A stretch of 64,000 bases of DNA from Candidatus Eremiobacterota bacterium (GTDB taxonomy: Bacteria > Vulcanimicrobiota > Vulcanimicrobiia > Vulcanimicrobiales > Vulcanimicrobiaceae): NCBI GenBank assembly GCA_019235885.1, contig JAFAKB010000064.1, forward strand, positions 1 to 64,000, given 5' to 3'. Positions within the stretch are counted from its first letter, which is position 1. The number at the start of each line of letters is the position of its first letter. The position numbers were made by a program, and so were the translations under genes. A model generated the notes under the pieces. The model searched no databases, was not told where the DNA came from, and saw nothing but the letters and a program-made list of their open reading frames with translations. Shown here piece by piece: positions 8,261 to 15,842 of this stretch.

Positions 8261-8326
8261 GCATGGCTGACCCGCGTCGTACGCGGGTCATGCCCGGCTT
8301 CGCGCGCGAAGCGCCGCGAAGCCTAG
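8261..8326. repeat. Double-hairpin repeat, copy B (3' of fliE)
   Basis: Second copy of the 7267-7329 element, again with the perfect TGACCCGCGT/ACGCGGGTCA stem and the TTCGCGCGCGAA/GCGCCGCGAA stem, ending at the TAG of fliE. Copies A and B are direct repeats flanking the kinase gene, which fits insertion or duplication of a gene-plus-3'-element cassette. Confidence 0.8.
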
Positions 8327-8667
8327 ACTTGCATCCGCGAGATTTCTTGGTAGGCGGAGAGCAGCTTCGAGCGCATCGCGAGCGTGAAGTTCAGCGCGAG
8401 ATTCGCCTCTTCGACCGAGGTGACGACCTTCTGCAGGTCGTTCGTCTTGCCGTCGGCGAGATCGCGTGTCGCCTGGTCGGAGGCGTTGATCTTGTCGTTC
8501 ACGCCGTCGAGCATCGACTTGACGGTGTCCTTGAACGAGGGGCCTTGCGTCTCGCCGGCGTTTCCGGGTATCGGACCGACGGTGGGTGCCTCCGCACCGG
8601 ACGCGGAGCCGATGTCCGGGACGAACGTGCCGGGGATGATCTTCGAGATCGCGCTTCCGTAATCCAT
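8323..8667 (-). CDS. fliE: Flagellar hook-basal body complex protein FliE
   Basis: 114 residues. The C-terminal half carries the FliE signature SFKDTVKSMLDGVNDKINAS, then A...DLQKVVTSVEEANLALNFT and MRSKLLSAYQEISRMQV, which is the usual FliE end (R-x-K-x(2)-AYQEIMRMQV). FliE joins the MS ring to the rod. ATG 8667 overlaps the TGA of flgC by one base. Repeat copy B begins at its stop codon. Confidence 0.94.
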   Translation of the reverse strand: MDYGSAISKIIPGTFVPDIGSASGAEAPTVGPIPGNAGETQGPSFKDTVKSMLDGVNDKINASDQATRDLADGKTNDLQKVVTSVEEANLALNFTLAMRSKLLSAYQEISRMQV

Positions 8668-9116
8668 CAGGCTTTCAGAATCTCCAGCGTCGAGTTGCCC
8701 ATCGCGCGGGCTTCCTGGATCGCGGTGACGTTCGCTTCGTACGCGCGCGAGGCGGCCATCATGTCGACCATTTCCTTCACGACGTCGACGTTCGGCATGT
8801 GGACGTAGCCGTTCGCGTCGGCGTCGGGATGGGTCGGATCGTAGACGAGCCGGTCTGGACTCTGGTCCTGAACGACGCCGACGACCTCGACGCCGGCGCG
8901 CGAGCGGGCCGGGTCGTTCGCGTCGTCGAGTGCGTTCGCCGAGTCCGAGGTGGGCTCGTTCTTCTGCGCGTACACGACGAGCTGCCGCTTGAACGGGCCG
9001 CCTTCGGCGGTGCGCGTCGTGTTGACGTTGGCGATGTTGTTGGCGATCGTGTCCATCGCGAGCCGCTCGGCCGACAGCCCGGTCGCGCTCACCTCGATCG
9101 ACGTGTAGAAACCCAC
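8667..9116 (-). CDS. flgC: Proximal rod protein FlgC
   Basis: 149 residues beginning MGFYTSIEVSATGLSAERLA with NNIANVNTTRTAEGGPFKRQ and C-terminal YVHMPNVDVVKEMVDMMAAS...RAYEAN, all typical of FlgC. Secreted rod subunit. It follows flgB after 25 bases and is coupled to fliE. Confidence 0.95.
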   Translation of the reverse strand: MGFYTSIEVSATGLSAERLAMDTIANNIANVNTTRTAEGGPFKRQLVVYAQKNEPTSDSANALDDANDPARSRAGVEVVGVVQDQSPDRLVYDPTHPDADANGYVHMPNVDVVKEMVDMMAASRAYEANVTAIQEARAMGNSTLEILKA

Positions 9117-9141
9117 TAGATTTGTCCTCTGCTGACCGTCG

Positions 9142-9567
9142 CTACGGGGTCGTCTCGATCGCCTGGCGCAGGCGCGAGTACTGGTTCTGCAAGAGCTGAC
9201 CCATCGTTTGCGCGTAGGCCGAGTTGAGCGAGAGCTTCGCCATCTCTTGGTCGACGTCGACGTTGGAGCCGTCGATGCGCATCTGCTGGTCGGTGTCGAC
9301 CGTCGTCGTGACCGAGAACGGCTCCGGCTCCTGCGCGCCGCCGACCGGGATGTGCCGCTCGTCGGTTGTGACCATCGCGAGCTGCTCGGGATCCGGGTCG
9401 CTCGCCTCGGCCGCCGCCAGCGCTTCTTTGAAGGAGACGTCGGAACGCCGGAAGTTCGGCGTGTTGACGTTGGCGATGTTGTTCGCGATGACCGAATGCG
9501 CGGACCCCGCGCCGTCCAACGCGTTCTTGAGCATGCCGACGGTCTGGCCGAACGAGATATCGCCCAT
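9142..9567 (-). CDS. flgB: Proximal rod protein FlgB
   Basis: 141 residues from ATG 9567 (MGDISFGQTVGMLKNALDGA); a GTG two codons upstream is an alternative. NNIANVNTPNFRRSDVSFKE and the C-terminal SNVDVDQEMAKLSLNSAYAQ, NQYSRLRQAI are FlgB hallmarks. First gene of flgB-flgC-fliE, about 105 bases downstream of the promoter at 9680-9708, with a leader containing two hairpins. Confidence 0.94.
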   Translation of the reverse strand: MGDISFGQTVGMLKNALDGAGSAHSVIANNIANVNTPNFRRSDVSFKEALAAAEASDPDPEQLAMVTTDERHIPVGGAQEPEPFSVTTTVDTDQQMRIDGSNVDVDQEMAKLSLNSAYAQTMGQLLQNQYSRLRQAIETTP

Positions 9568-9599
9568 CACCACACCAATCGGCCGCCGAGCCCTCGGGC

Positions 9600-9673
9600 C
9601 TTAGCCGCACCCGCAACGGAAGCGGCCCCGGACGAAGCGTCCGAGGCCTGCTGTCCGCTGACTAAGCGGAGGT
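9600..9673 (-). promoter_or_regulatory. flgB leader: anti-tRNA segment and two hairpins
   Basis: The predicted transcript starts near 9673 and its first 14 bases (9672-9659 on this strand) are complementary to bases 9768-9755 of the tRNA-like gene just upstream, with one G-U pair. The same segment can fold into a hairpin CCGC-TTAGTCA-GCGG, followed by GGCC-T-CGGACG-CTT-CGTCCG-GGGCC, a second stem that could be an attenuator. The equivalent leader exists in the copy at 10542-10594. Confidence 0.55.
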
Positions 9674-9679
9674 GACCTG

Positions 9680-9708
9680 ATTGTATCCGGGTGACTAGGC
9701 CGGGTCAA
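9680..9708 (-). promoter_or_regulatory. Sigma70-type promoter for flgB-flgC-fliE
   Basis: Minus strand TTGACC (9708-9703), 17-base spacer, TACAAT (9685-9680). It lies about 20 bases beyond the 3' end of the tRNA-like gene and points to flgB. A sister promoter with the same spacing is at 10600-10628. Confidence 0.8.
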
Positions 9709-9727
9709 GAACCGCCGCTTATGGGCA

Positions 9728-9801
9728 CGCGCCCGGAGGGACTCGAACCCTCATCCTCCACTTAGTCAGAATGGTGCTTTATCCGCTTAAGCTGCGGGCG
9801 C
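9728..9801 (-). tRNA. tRNA-Val(GAC)-like gene, copy 1, probably degenerate
   Basis: A cloverleaf can be drawn: acceptor GCGCCCG/CGGGCGC, D stem GCTT/AAGC, anticodon stem CCATT/AGTGG with loop CTGACTA (anticodon GAC), T arm GAGGG-TTCGAGT-CCCTC. Several near-invariant positions are off: position 8 is C instead of U, position 37 is a pyrimidine (T), the discriminator is G where tRNA-Val has A, and no CCA is encoded, whereas the tRNA-Cys and tRNA-Gly genes later in the window both encode CCA. It may be a tRNA-derived element rather than a working tRNA. Confidence 0.6.
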
Positions 9802-9970
9802 TCGCCGGAGACGTAGGCCGGCATCAACGTGAATCACTCGTTGCGGCGCCGAGACTAGACCCAATTTGTCCGAAAGGTCCGTCGATCTCGTAGCCCAGGA
9901 ATTCGAGCCGTTCAACCCCGAACGCTCGCCTTACCGGGTGGTGCGAACTGCTTCTCATCGAGGAGGTACG

Positions 9971-10513
9971 ATGCCCGTTCCCCGCTTGACCCTGGGTACC
10001 GCGGCGGCTCTCGCGCTCGGTGCGACGCTGGCCGCCGCCTCGGCCGCATCGGAGACGCCCGCGCAGAAGATCGCGCGCGCTCTTTCGGCCGGACCGGCGT
10101 CGATCACCGCCCATGCGACGGTCGCCGACATGGACGCGAAAGGCAACATGACCGTGCTCCGCAAGGGCACGAACGAATGGACCTGCGTGCCGGGTCACGT
10201 CGGTGTCGTCGGCGACGACCCGTTCTGTGCCGACGCGGCGTCGATGCAATGGGGTGACGACTGGTTCCACCACAAGCCGAAGCCGACGAACACCAAGCCC
10301 GGGATCATGTACATGTTCGCCGGCGGAACCGACTGGAGCGCCAGCGATCCCTTCGCAACGAAAGGCACGCCGATCAAAGAGCCGCCGCACTGGATGATCA
10401 TGTATCCGGTCGACAAGTCGTCCGGGCTGCCGACGACCCCGCGCAATACTGGAACGTGGATCATGTACGCGGGCACGCCCTATGCGCATCTCATGATCAA
10501 CGGCAAGCAGTAA
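9971..10513 (+). CDS. Secreted protein of unknown function
   Basis: 180 residues; ATG 9971 follows AGGAGG by 4 bases, a strong site that rules out the upstream in-frame ATG at 9866. Signal peptide (LTLGTAAALALGATLAAASA). The mature part has no domain I recognise; it is rich in Trp and Met with MQWGDDWFHHKPKP, IMYMFAGGTDWSASDPF and a GTWIMYAGTPYAHLMIN end, suggesting a compact beta fold. It stands alone on the plus strand between the two tRNA-like cassettes, and a strong hairpin follows its stop. Confidence 0.8.
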   Translation: MPVPRLTLGTAAALALGATLAAASAASETPAQKIARALSAGPASITAHATVADMDAKGNMTVLRKGTNEWTCVPGHVGVVGDDPFCADAASMQWGDDWFHHKPKPTNTKPGIMYMFAGGTDWSASDPFATKGTPIKEPPHWMIMYPVDKSSGLPTTPRNTGTWIMYAGTPYAHLMINGKQ

Positions 10514-10541
10514 TCTCGACGCAAACTCGTCGCACAAACGG

Positions 10542-10571
10542 AGCAGCCCCGGATACAATTCCGGGGCTGCT
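10542..10571. terminator. Strong hairpin, likely bidirectional terminator
   Basis: Perfect 11-bp stem AGCAGCCCCGG / CCGGGGCTGCT with loop ATACAATT, followed by TTT on the plus strand and CCGTTT on the minus strand. It lies 28 bases after the secreted-protein gene and would also end the roughly 50-base transcript expected from the minus-strand promoter at 10600-10628. Confidence 0.7.
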
Positions 10572-10573
10572 TT

Positions 10574-10594
10574 CCGCTGACGAAGCGGGAGATG
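10574..10594 (-). ncRNA. Anti-tRNA segment at the 5' end of a predicted short transcript
   Basis: Predicted RNA from the promoter at 10600-10628 begins near 10593-10594. Its first 17 bases are complementary, without gap and with two G-U pairs, to bases 10689-10673 of the tRNA-like gene copy 2, from the anticodon through the variable loop. It contains a stem CCGC-TTCGTCA-GCGG. With the terminator at 10542-10571 this would be a short independent RNA of about 50-60 bases with no ORF. Confidence 0.5.
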
Positions 10595-10599
10595 GCTCG

Positions 10600-10628
10600 A
10601 TTCTATCCGGATGACGAATCCCGGTCAA
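10600..10628 (-). promoter_or_regulatory. Sigma70-type promoter, duplicate of the flgB promoter
   Basis: Minus strand TTGACC (10628-10623), 17 bases, TAGAAT (10605-10600). No minus-strand gene follows; only the anti-tRNA segment and a terminator do, which is why a short RNA is proposed. Confidence 0.75.
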
Positions 10629-10648
10629 GCCCCGCCCGTACGTCGGCA

Positions 10649-10722
10649 CGCGCCCGGAGGGATTCGAACCCTCATCCCCCACTTCGTCAAAATGGTGCTC
10701 TGTCCAATTGAGCTACGGACGC
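10649..10722 (-). tRNA. tRNA-Val(GAC), copy 2
   Basis: Acceptor GCGTCCG/CGGGCGC (one G-U), U8 A9, D arm GCTC-AATTGGACA-GAGC, anticodon arm CCATT-TTGACGA-AGTGG (anticodon GAC, G37), T arm GAGGG-TTCGAAT-CCCTC. This copy has better invariant bases than copy 1 and strongly resembles tRNA-Val(GAC), but the discriminator is again G and no CCA is encoded. It is 74 bases with the discriminator. Confidence 0.75.
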
Positions 10723-10860
10723 GTCCCGATCCCATAGCGTAGCCTTCAAGCGAACACATGCGAAGTGGTCGTCCGACAACGCTACTTTGGCCGAAAAGGA
10801 CGTCTCGCGTGGAAGGCCACGGCTTCGACAAAACGCAAGCGCTCGTTAAGAGATACGAGG

Positions 10861-11085
10861 ATGCTGAAACGAGCTCACTCCAATGGCAGCGATCGTGACG
10901 AAGACGGCCAAAGCAGTCAAAAGCGAAAGGACACGCTGGTCCGCACGCTCCGTAAAACATACGGAGACGATTTCCTTTCGGACTTTCACAGCGACGCGAC
11001 TCTGCGCACGGTCTTAAAGAAAACTGGCGCAGATTCGCTCAGCGACTTGCTCCGAGGCCGGCGCGCGGGGAAGCGCGTATGCTAA
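10861..11085 (+). CDS. Small conserved-looking protein of unknown function
   Basis: 74 codons from ATG 10861, basic N-terminal half, then TLVRTLRKTYGDDFLSDFHS and ATLRTVLKKTGADSLSDLLR, a pattern that looks like a real small domain and not a shadow. The frame is open back to 10765, and no convincing ribosome-binding site decides the start (GAGG abuts the ATG). It converges with, and overlaps by 4 bases, the GGCT-like gene. Base composition is lower in GC than the surroundings. Confidence 0.45.
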   Translation: MLKRAHSNGSDRDEDGQSSQKRKDTLVRTLRKTYGDDFLSDFHSDATLRTVLKKTGADSLSDLLRGRRAGKRVC

Positions 11086-11711
11086 ACTTCTTGCACCCAT
11101 CGGAGAAGCTCGTGGGCTGGAATTCTTTCCCGTACTCCTTCGGCTCGCAACAGATATCTGCAGATTTCCTTCGACGTCATTGCCGGATAGGTTTCCTTCA
11201 GTCCCGTGACAATGACCTTCGTATATGCTTTACTCGGCGCTCCTATCTTCAAGTCGCTGGAGGGTGTCGTAAACGTGATCACAGGCCATCCGTCTACGGT
11301 GTCGACGTTCAGCAGAAGACCATAGAGGCGATCCCCCGGGAGCACGAAGCTTTCGGTTTTTCGCAACTCGTCGAACGGAGGAACGAAACGTTTCCCGTTC
11401 ACTTCCATGCCGTTCTCTTGACGAACGATGTCGTTGAATTGATCGTCTGAGATAAGATACATCCGGCCGTACGTCACGGATAGAGTTCCCGGGCGAATAA
11501 ATGCGGGTGCACCGCCCCAGGATTTCGAGAACCACGCAAAGTAAAGGTCAAAATCGAGCAATATCGGTCTTGAATCCGAGGGCTGCGTCTTGTCGATGCA
11601 GCCGGGGTTGCGATGAGTAGCGCCGGGAGGGGTACCGCCGCTGATATAACACGTGAAGCGCTGCCGATTGAGGTTCGATCCGTAGCTGGCGTACCAGACT
11701 TTGTTGCTCAT
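11082..11711 (-). CDS. Gamma-glutamylcyclotransferase-like (GGCT/AIG2 fold) protein
   Basis: 209 residues beginning MSNKVWYASYGSNLNRQRFT; the YxSYGSNL motif is the substrate-binding loop of the GGCT superfamily. The early CYISGG...PPGATHRNPGC segment resembles the actinobacterial subgroup often mislabelled histone deacetylase. ATG 11711 follows GGGGGTC; the in-frame start at 11747 lacks one. It has its own promoter at 11825-11853 and a leader of about 110 bases. The substrate is unknown. Confidence 0.75.
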   Translation of the reverse strand: MSNKVWYASYGSNLNRQRFTCYISGGTPPGATHRNPGCIDKTQPSDSRPILLDFDLYFAWFSKSWGGAPAFIRPGTLSVTYGRMYLISDDQFNDIVRQENGMEVNGKRFVPPFDELRKTESFVLPGDRLYGLLLNVDTVDGWPVITFTTPSSDLKIGAPSKAYTKVIVTGLKETYPAMTSKEICRYLLRAEGVRERIPAHELLRWVQEV

Positions 11712-11824
11712 AGTCGACCCCCGTGCGAAGCAGGCAGGCTGCCGCATGCACTACGGGTTATCGAACGTGATGTTCAGTGCCCTCGGCATTCCGCGGCGGG
11801 CACGCGACAGACCGGATACGGAAG

Positions 11825-11853
11825 ACTATACCGCCGCCGCCTTTCCGTGTCCA
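11825..11853 (-). promoter_or_regulatory. Sigma70-type promoter for the GGCT-like gene
   Basis: Minus strand TGGACA (11853-11848), 17 bases, TATAGT (11830-11825), the best match between 11711 and 11890. Confidence 0.65.
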
Positions 11854-11890
11854 TCACGAACCGGCTCAGTGAAGCGTCACCGAGCGAAGA

Positions 11891-13618
11891 CTATCGCGCG
11901 AACTGGGCTGCGTGGAGGTTGGCGTAGGGGCCCCCGGCGGCGATGAGGTCTTCGTGGGTGCCGGTTTCGCGGACGCGGCCGCCTTCGATGTAGAGGATCT
12001 TCGTGGCGCGGCGGATCGTCGAGAGGCGGTGCGCGATGATCAGCGTCGTGCGGCCCGGCAAGAGGCGGTCCAGGGCATCTTCGATGAGGGCTTCGGAGTG
12101 GGAGTCGAGGGCGCTGGTCGCTTCGTCGAGGATCAGGATGCGGGGGTCGCGCAGGATCGCGCGGGCGATCGCGACGCGCTGGCGCTGGCCGCCCGAGAGG
12201 CGGATCCCGCGCTCCCCGACGATCGTCTGGTAGCCGTCGGGAAGGCGCTGGACGAACTCGTCGGCGTTTGCTTCTTTCGCGGCGGCGACGATCTCGGCGT
12301 CGCTCGCGCTGAGGCGGCCGTAGCGGATGTTGTCGGCGATCGTGCCGTTGAAGAGCTGCGTCTCCTGCGGCACGATCGCGATCGCGTCGCGCAGGTCGCT
12401 CAGCCGCACGCGCGCGATGTCGACGCGGTCGACGGTGATGCGGCCGGCCTGCGGCTCGTAGAAACGCGGCACCAGGTTGACGATCGTACTCTTTCCGGCG
12501 CCCGACGGCCCGACCAGCGCGACGACCTCGCCGTGCAGCATCTCGGCCGAGAAGTTTTGCAGCACCGGACGCTCGTCGTCGTAGGCGAAGGTCACCTTCT
12601 CGAACCGGACGTCGCCGACGATCGCCGGGAGCGGGATCGCGTCCGGCGGATCGTCGCGCTCGACCGGCAGGTCGAGGATCTCGAAGACTCTGCCGGCGCC
12701 GACGAACGCGCGGCCGAAGTCGGCGAAGAAGATCGAGAAGCGGTTCATCGGGTTGATCAGCAAGCTGGTCGCGGTCCAGAACTCGAACGCCTGCGCCGGC
12801 GTCAGCCGCCCGACCGAAACCTCGCGCGCGGTGAACGCGATCACCGCGCAGATCGCCAGCATCACGACAAACGCCAAGACCGGCGCCTGGGTCTGGTTGA
12901 ACTGCGTGACCTTCATGTACGCGTCGAAGTAGCGCTCGTTCGCGGTCGCGAAGCGATTGCGCTCGAAGTCCTCGCGGCGAAACGCCTTGACGATCCGCTC
13001 GTTGTTGAGCACCTCGGTCAAGTTGCTCGAAAGGTCGGCGACGCGCGCTTGCGAGCGTTTCGTTCCGGCGACGATCAGCGCGTTGAACTTGCCGACGATC
13101 CACGCGATCAGCGGCGCCGCGACGAATAGGACCACCGCTAGAAACCAATCCAGCGAGACCATGTAGATCAGCGCGCCGATGAAGGTCACCGTGACTTGGA
13201 CGAACTGGGGGAGCGAGATCGAGATCGCGTCGGTCATCAAGCCCAAGTCCGCGCTCATCCGCGCTTGTAGCTCGCCCGGGCGCCAGCGGTCGAACTCGCG
13301 CAGCGGCATCCGCGCGATGCGGTCGAACATCCGCAGGCGGAACGCTTGCACCATCTTCTGGCCGCTGAAGGCGGTCAGGTACGCTTGCCCGTACGCCGCG
13401 GCGTTCCCGACGATCTGCGAGACGACGATCAGCCCGACGATGAGGACCAAGACGTTCCAGTTCGGGTGCGGGACGAGCACGTCGGCGCGCAGATAGCCGG
13501 CCACCTTGGCGAGCGTCAGCGGCGCTACGCCGGCCAGGACGCCGAGCAGCGTTCCGGCGATCAGCCGCGGGTAGAACGGGCGCGCCTCGCGCAACAGCCG
13601 CCGGAAGGTGGGGCTCAC
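11891..13618 (-). CDS. ABC exporter, fused permease and ATPase (MsbA-like)
   Basis: 575 residues. Six-helix permease domain (about 18-290), then a nucleotide-binding domain with Walker A GPSGAGKST (370-378), Q-loop VPQET, signature LSGGQRQR (474-481), Walker B ILILDE (494-499), D-loop SALD and H-loop H530. Half-size type IV exporter that works as a homodimer; MsbA-like lipid or drug export is typical but the substrate cannot be told. Divergent from the zinc-ribbon protein gene. Confidence 0.93.
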   Translation of the reverse strand: MSPTFRRLLREARPFYPRLIAGTLLGVLAGVAPLTLAKVAGYLRADVLVPHPNWNVLVLIVGLIVVSQIVGNAAAYGQAYLTAFSGQKMVQAFRLRMFDRIARMPLREFDRWRPGELQARMSADLGLMTDAISISLPQFVQVTVTFIGALIYMVSLDWFLAVVLFVAAPLIAWIVGKFNALIVAGTKRSQARVADLSSNLTEVLNNERIVKAFRREDFERNRFATANERYFDAYMKVTQFNQTQAPVLAFVVMLAICAVIAFTAREVSVGRLTPAQAFEFWTATSLLINPMNRFSIFFADFGRAFVGAGRVFEILDLPVERDDPPDAIPLPAIVGDVRFEKVTFAYDDERPVLQNFSAEMLHGEVVALVGPSGAGKSTIVNLVPRFYEPQAGRITVDRVDIARVRLSDLRDAIAIVPQETQLFNGTIADNIRYGRLSASDAEIVAAAKEANADEFVQRLPDGYQTIVGERGIRLSGGQRQRVAIARAILRDPRILILDEATSALDSHSEALIEDALDRLLPGRTTLIIAHRLSTIRRATKILYIEGGRVRETGTHEDLIAAGGPYANLHAAQFAR

Positions 13619-13690
13619 CGCGAAACCTTCGCCGCCGCTCGCCGGTACCTTGGGTGCGAGTTCACCGACCGTGAGGTGTGCATCTCAACC

Positions 13691-14311
13691 GTGGATTGCT
13701 TCTTTCACAACGCCGTTCCGTCCGTCGCCCCGTGCCGGGTCTGCAGAAAACCGATCTGCGCATCCTGCCGCAACCAGAACGGCGATTGCCCCAGCTGCGT
13801 TCTTGCCGCCCGCATCGACGCGGCGCGCCAAACCGGCGCGATCAACGGCGGCGTCGGGCCGTCGTCCGGCTCGTACCAAGAGCCCGCCGGCGGAGCGGCC
13901 TACTCGGCGCCGCCGCCCGAGCCGCCTCCTCCGCCGCCGCGCGTGCAGCGTTCGGCCGCGGTCGCTTGCCGGCCCGAGACGCGCGCGCTCGTCGCGCTGA
14001 GCTATCCGTTCTGGCCGCTCGCGCTGCTGGCGCTCCTCGACTCGAAGGGTTCGTACTTCGCGCGGCGTCAGGCCTGGCAGGCTCTTGGCTTCAACGGCGG
14101 CTTGTTCGGCTTCTCGGCGTTCCTGACGGCGGCCGCGGCGATTCCGATCCTAGGCTTCAGCGTGTGGCCGCTGCTCACGTTCATCTTCCCGATCTGGGTC
14201 GTGGCGAGCGTGATCTACGCGGTCAAGGTGTGGAACGGCGACGACGTCAACGTCCCGATCGTCAGCGACTGGGTTGACGCGCGCCTTCCCGCTCCGCAAG
14301 CGCAGACGTAA
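13691..14311 (+). CDS. Zinc-ribbon/B-box-like N-terminus fused to a membrane domain (DUF4870-like)
   Basis: 206 residues from GTG 13691 (GAGGTG lies 12 bases upstream; GTG 13676 is an alternative). N-terminus C-F-F-H-N...C-R-V-C-R-K-P-I-C-x2-C...CPSC is a B-box-type zinc-binding module found at the start of many bacterial membrane proteins. A Pro-rich linker (PPPEPPPPPP) follows, then three hydrophobic segments (ALVALSYPFWPLALLALL, LFGFSAFLTAAAAIPILG, LLTFIFPIWVVASVIYAV) of DUF4870 type ending in KVWNGDDVNVPIVSDWV. Function unknown. Its 3' end overlaps the convergent pepP gene by 50 bases. Confidence 0.8.
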   Translation: MDCFFHNAVPSVAPCRVCRKPICASCRNQNGDCPSCVLAARIDAARQTGAINGGVGPSSGSYQEPAGGAAYSAPPPEPPPPPPRVQRSAAVACRPETRALVALSYPFWPLALLALLDSKGSYFARRQAWQALGFNGGLFGFSAFLTAAAAIPILGFSVWPLLTFIFPIWVVASVIYAVKVWNGDDVNVPIVSDWVDARLPAPQAQT

Positions 14312-15704
14312 CCCAGGCTTCGACTTCGTCCGCTTCGCGCGGGATCGCCGCCGAGAGCACGTCGACGCCGCGCTCGGTGATCAGCACGTCGTCCTCGATG
14401 CGCAGGCCGATCCCGCGGTAGCGGGCCGGCACGGTGAGATCGTCGAGCTGGAAGTAGAGTCCCGGCTCGACGGTCAGCACCATCCCCGTTCGCAAAGCGC
14501 CGAGCTTGTACGCTTCGGCGCGCGCGGCGGCGCAGTCGTGCACGTCGAGACCCAGCATGTGGCTGACGTTGTGCAGCGAGTAGCGCTTGTAGAACTGGTT
14601 CTCCTCGCGCAGCGCTTCCGCCGCCGACGAGAGGATGCCGAGCTGTTCCAAGCCGGCCGCCAGCACGCGCATCGCGGCGCGGTTCGGCGCGAGAAAGTCG
14701 TTGCCCGGCTTGCACTCGGCGAGCGCGGCCTTCTGCGCGGCGAGCACGAGGTCGTAGATCGCGCGCTGTTCGGGCGTGAAGCGGCCGCTGATCGGGATCG
14801 TGCGGGTGACGTCGGCGGTGTAGAGCGACTCCGTCTCGACGCCGGCGTCGAGCAGCAGCAATTCGTTCTCGCCGATGCGGCGGTCGTTGCGCGTCCAGTG
14901 CAGCGTGGTCGCGTTCGGGCCGCTGGCGGCGATCGTGCCGTAGCCGGTGTCGTTGCCGTCGACGCGCGCGCGCAAGTTGAAGACGCCCTCGATGGTGCGC
15001 TCCGTTTGCGCCTCGGGGAGCGCGCGCACGACGTCGTCGAACCCGCGGTGCGTCGCCTCGATGGCACGCCGCAGCTCCCGCACTTCGAGCTCGTCCTTGA
15101 TCAGCCGCATCTCCGACAAGTGCGCGGCGAGCTCCGTGTCGCGCTCGGCCTGCGGCGGAATCGACGCGTCGAGCGCGGGATCGATGCCGCGCAGCACCCG
15201 ATACGGCGCGCGAGAGATTGCGCCCGCCAGATCGGCGGCCAGTTCGGCGAGCGGCTTGGCCGGGATGCCGTAGCGCTGCGCCGTCTGCGCCAGGCCTAAG
15301 CGCGGGCCGACCCACAGCTCGCCCTTCATGCGGTCGGTGAAGAACGTCGCGTCGGACTTCCCCGGGTTCGGCTCGGCGTAGAGCGTCGCGGCGTGGCCGT
15401 CGGGCTGCGGCGCCAGCACCAGCACGTTGTCCGGCTCGGTGTTGCCGCTCAGGTAATAGAAATTCGTCCCCGGCCGAAAGCGGTACGGCGTGTCGTTGGC
15501 GCGGATCTTCTCGTGCCCGGTCGGGACGATGAGCGTCTCGCCGGGGAACGCGCGCGAGAGCGCCGCGCGCCGCGCCGCGAAGCGCTCGGCACCGTCCACC
15601 GGGCTCGCCGGGGTCGCGGGCGCCGTCGCCCAGCCGGTCATCATGAAGCGCAGCAGGTTGTCGGGGTTGCCGGTGTCGTGCGACACGGTGGGCTTGTCGG
15701 CCAT
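14262..15704 (-). CDS. pepP: Xaa-Pro aminopeptidase (PepP, M24B)
   Basis: 480 residues from ATG 15704. N-terminal AMP_N domain (RRAALSRAFPGETLIVPTGH, RFRPGTNFYYLSGNTEPDN) and C-terminal pita-bread domain with the five metal ligands: LLLDAG, TADVTRTIP, HNVSHMLGLDVHD, LTVEPGLYF and LRIEDDVLI. Cytoplasmic enzyme removing N-terminal residues ahead of proline. A GTG at 15755 would add 17 residues; neither start has a strong ribosome-binding site. Confidence 0.92.
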   Translation of the reverse strand: MADKPTVSHDTGNPDNLLRFMMTGWATAPATPASPVDGAERFAARRAALSRAFPGETLIVPTGHEKIRANDTPYRFRPGTNFYYLSGNTEPDNVLVLAPQPDGHAATLYAEPNPGKSDATFFTDRMKGELWVGPRLGLAQTAQRYGIPAKPLAELAADLAGAISRAPYRVLRGIDPALDASIPPQAERDTELAAHLSEMRLIKDELEVRELRRAIEATHRGFDDVVRALPEAQTERTIEGVFNLRARVDGNDTGYGTIAASGPNATTLHWTRNDRRIGENELLLLDAGVETESLYTADVTRTIPISGRFTPEQRAIYDLVLAAQKAALAECKPGNDFLAPNRAAMRVLAAGLEQLGILSSAAEALREENQFYKRYSLHNVSHMLGLDVHDCAAARAEAYKLGALRTGMVLTVEPGLYFQLDDLTVPARYRGIGLRIEDDVLITERGVDVLSAAIPREADEVEAWVTSALAEREGARQPSR

Positions 15705-15842
15705 GGCCGGAACGATTCGCCTAGCGCGCGGAGGCGCCTCGGCGGCCGGCGGCACTGTGCGCCCGTTCCATCAAACGCTCGGCACACCTAGGAACCAGGT
15801 TGAACGAGGCGAACAGACGGCTCCCGGGAGCAGCTGGCCACG

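Noticed and set aside
7267-8326. CRISPR-like direct repeats
   Set aside because: Only two copies 1 kb apart with a kinase gene between them.
9655-10722. T-box riboswitch interpretation of the flgB leader
   Set aside because: No specifier loop, T-box bulge or antiterminator sequence; the pairing is to the anticodon/variable region only.
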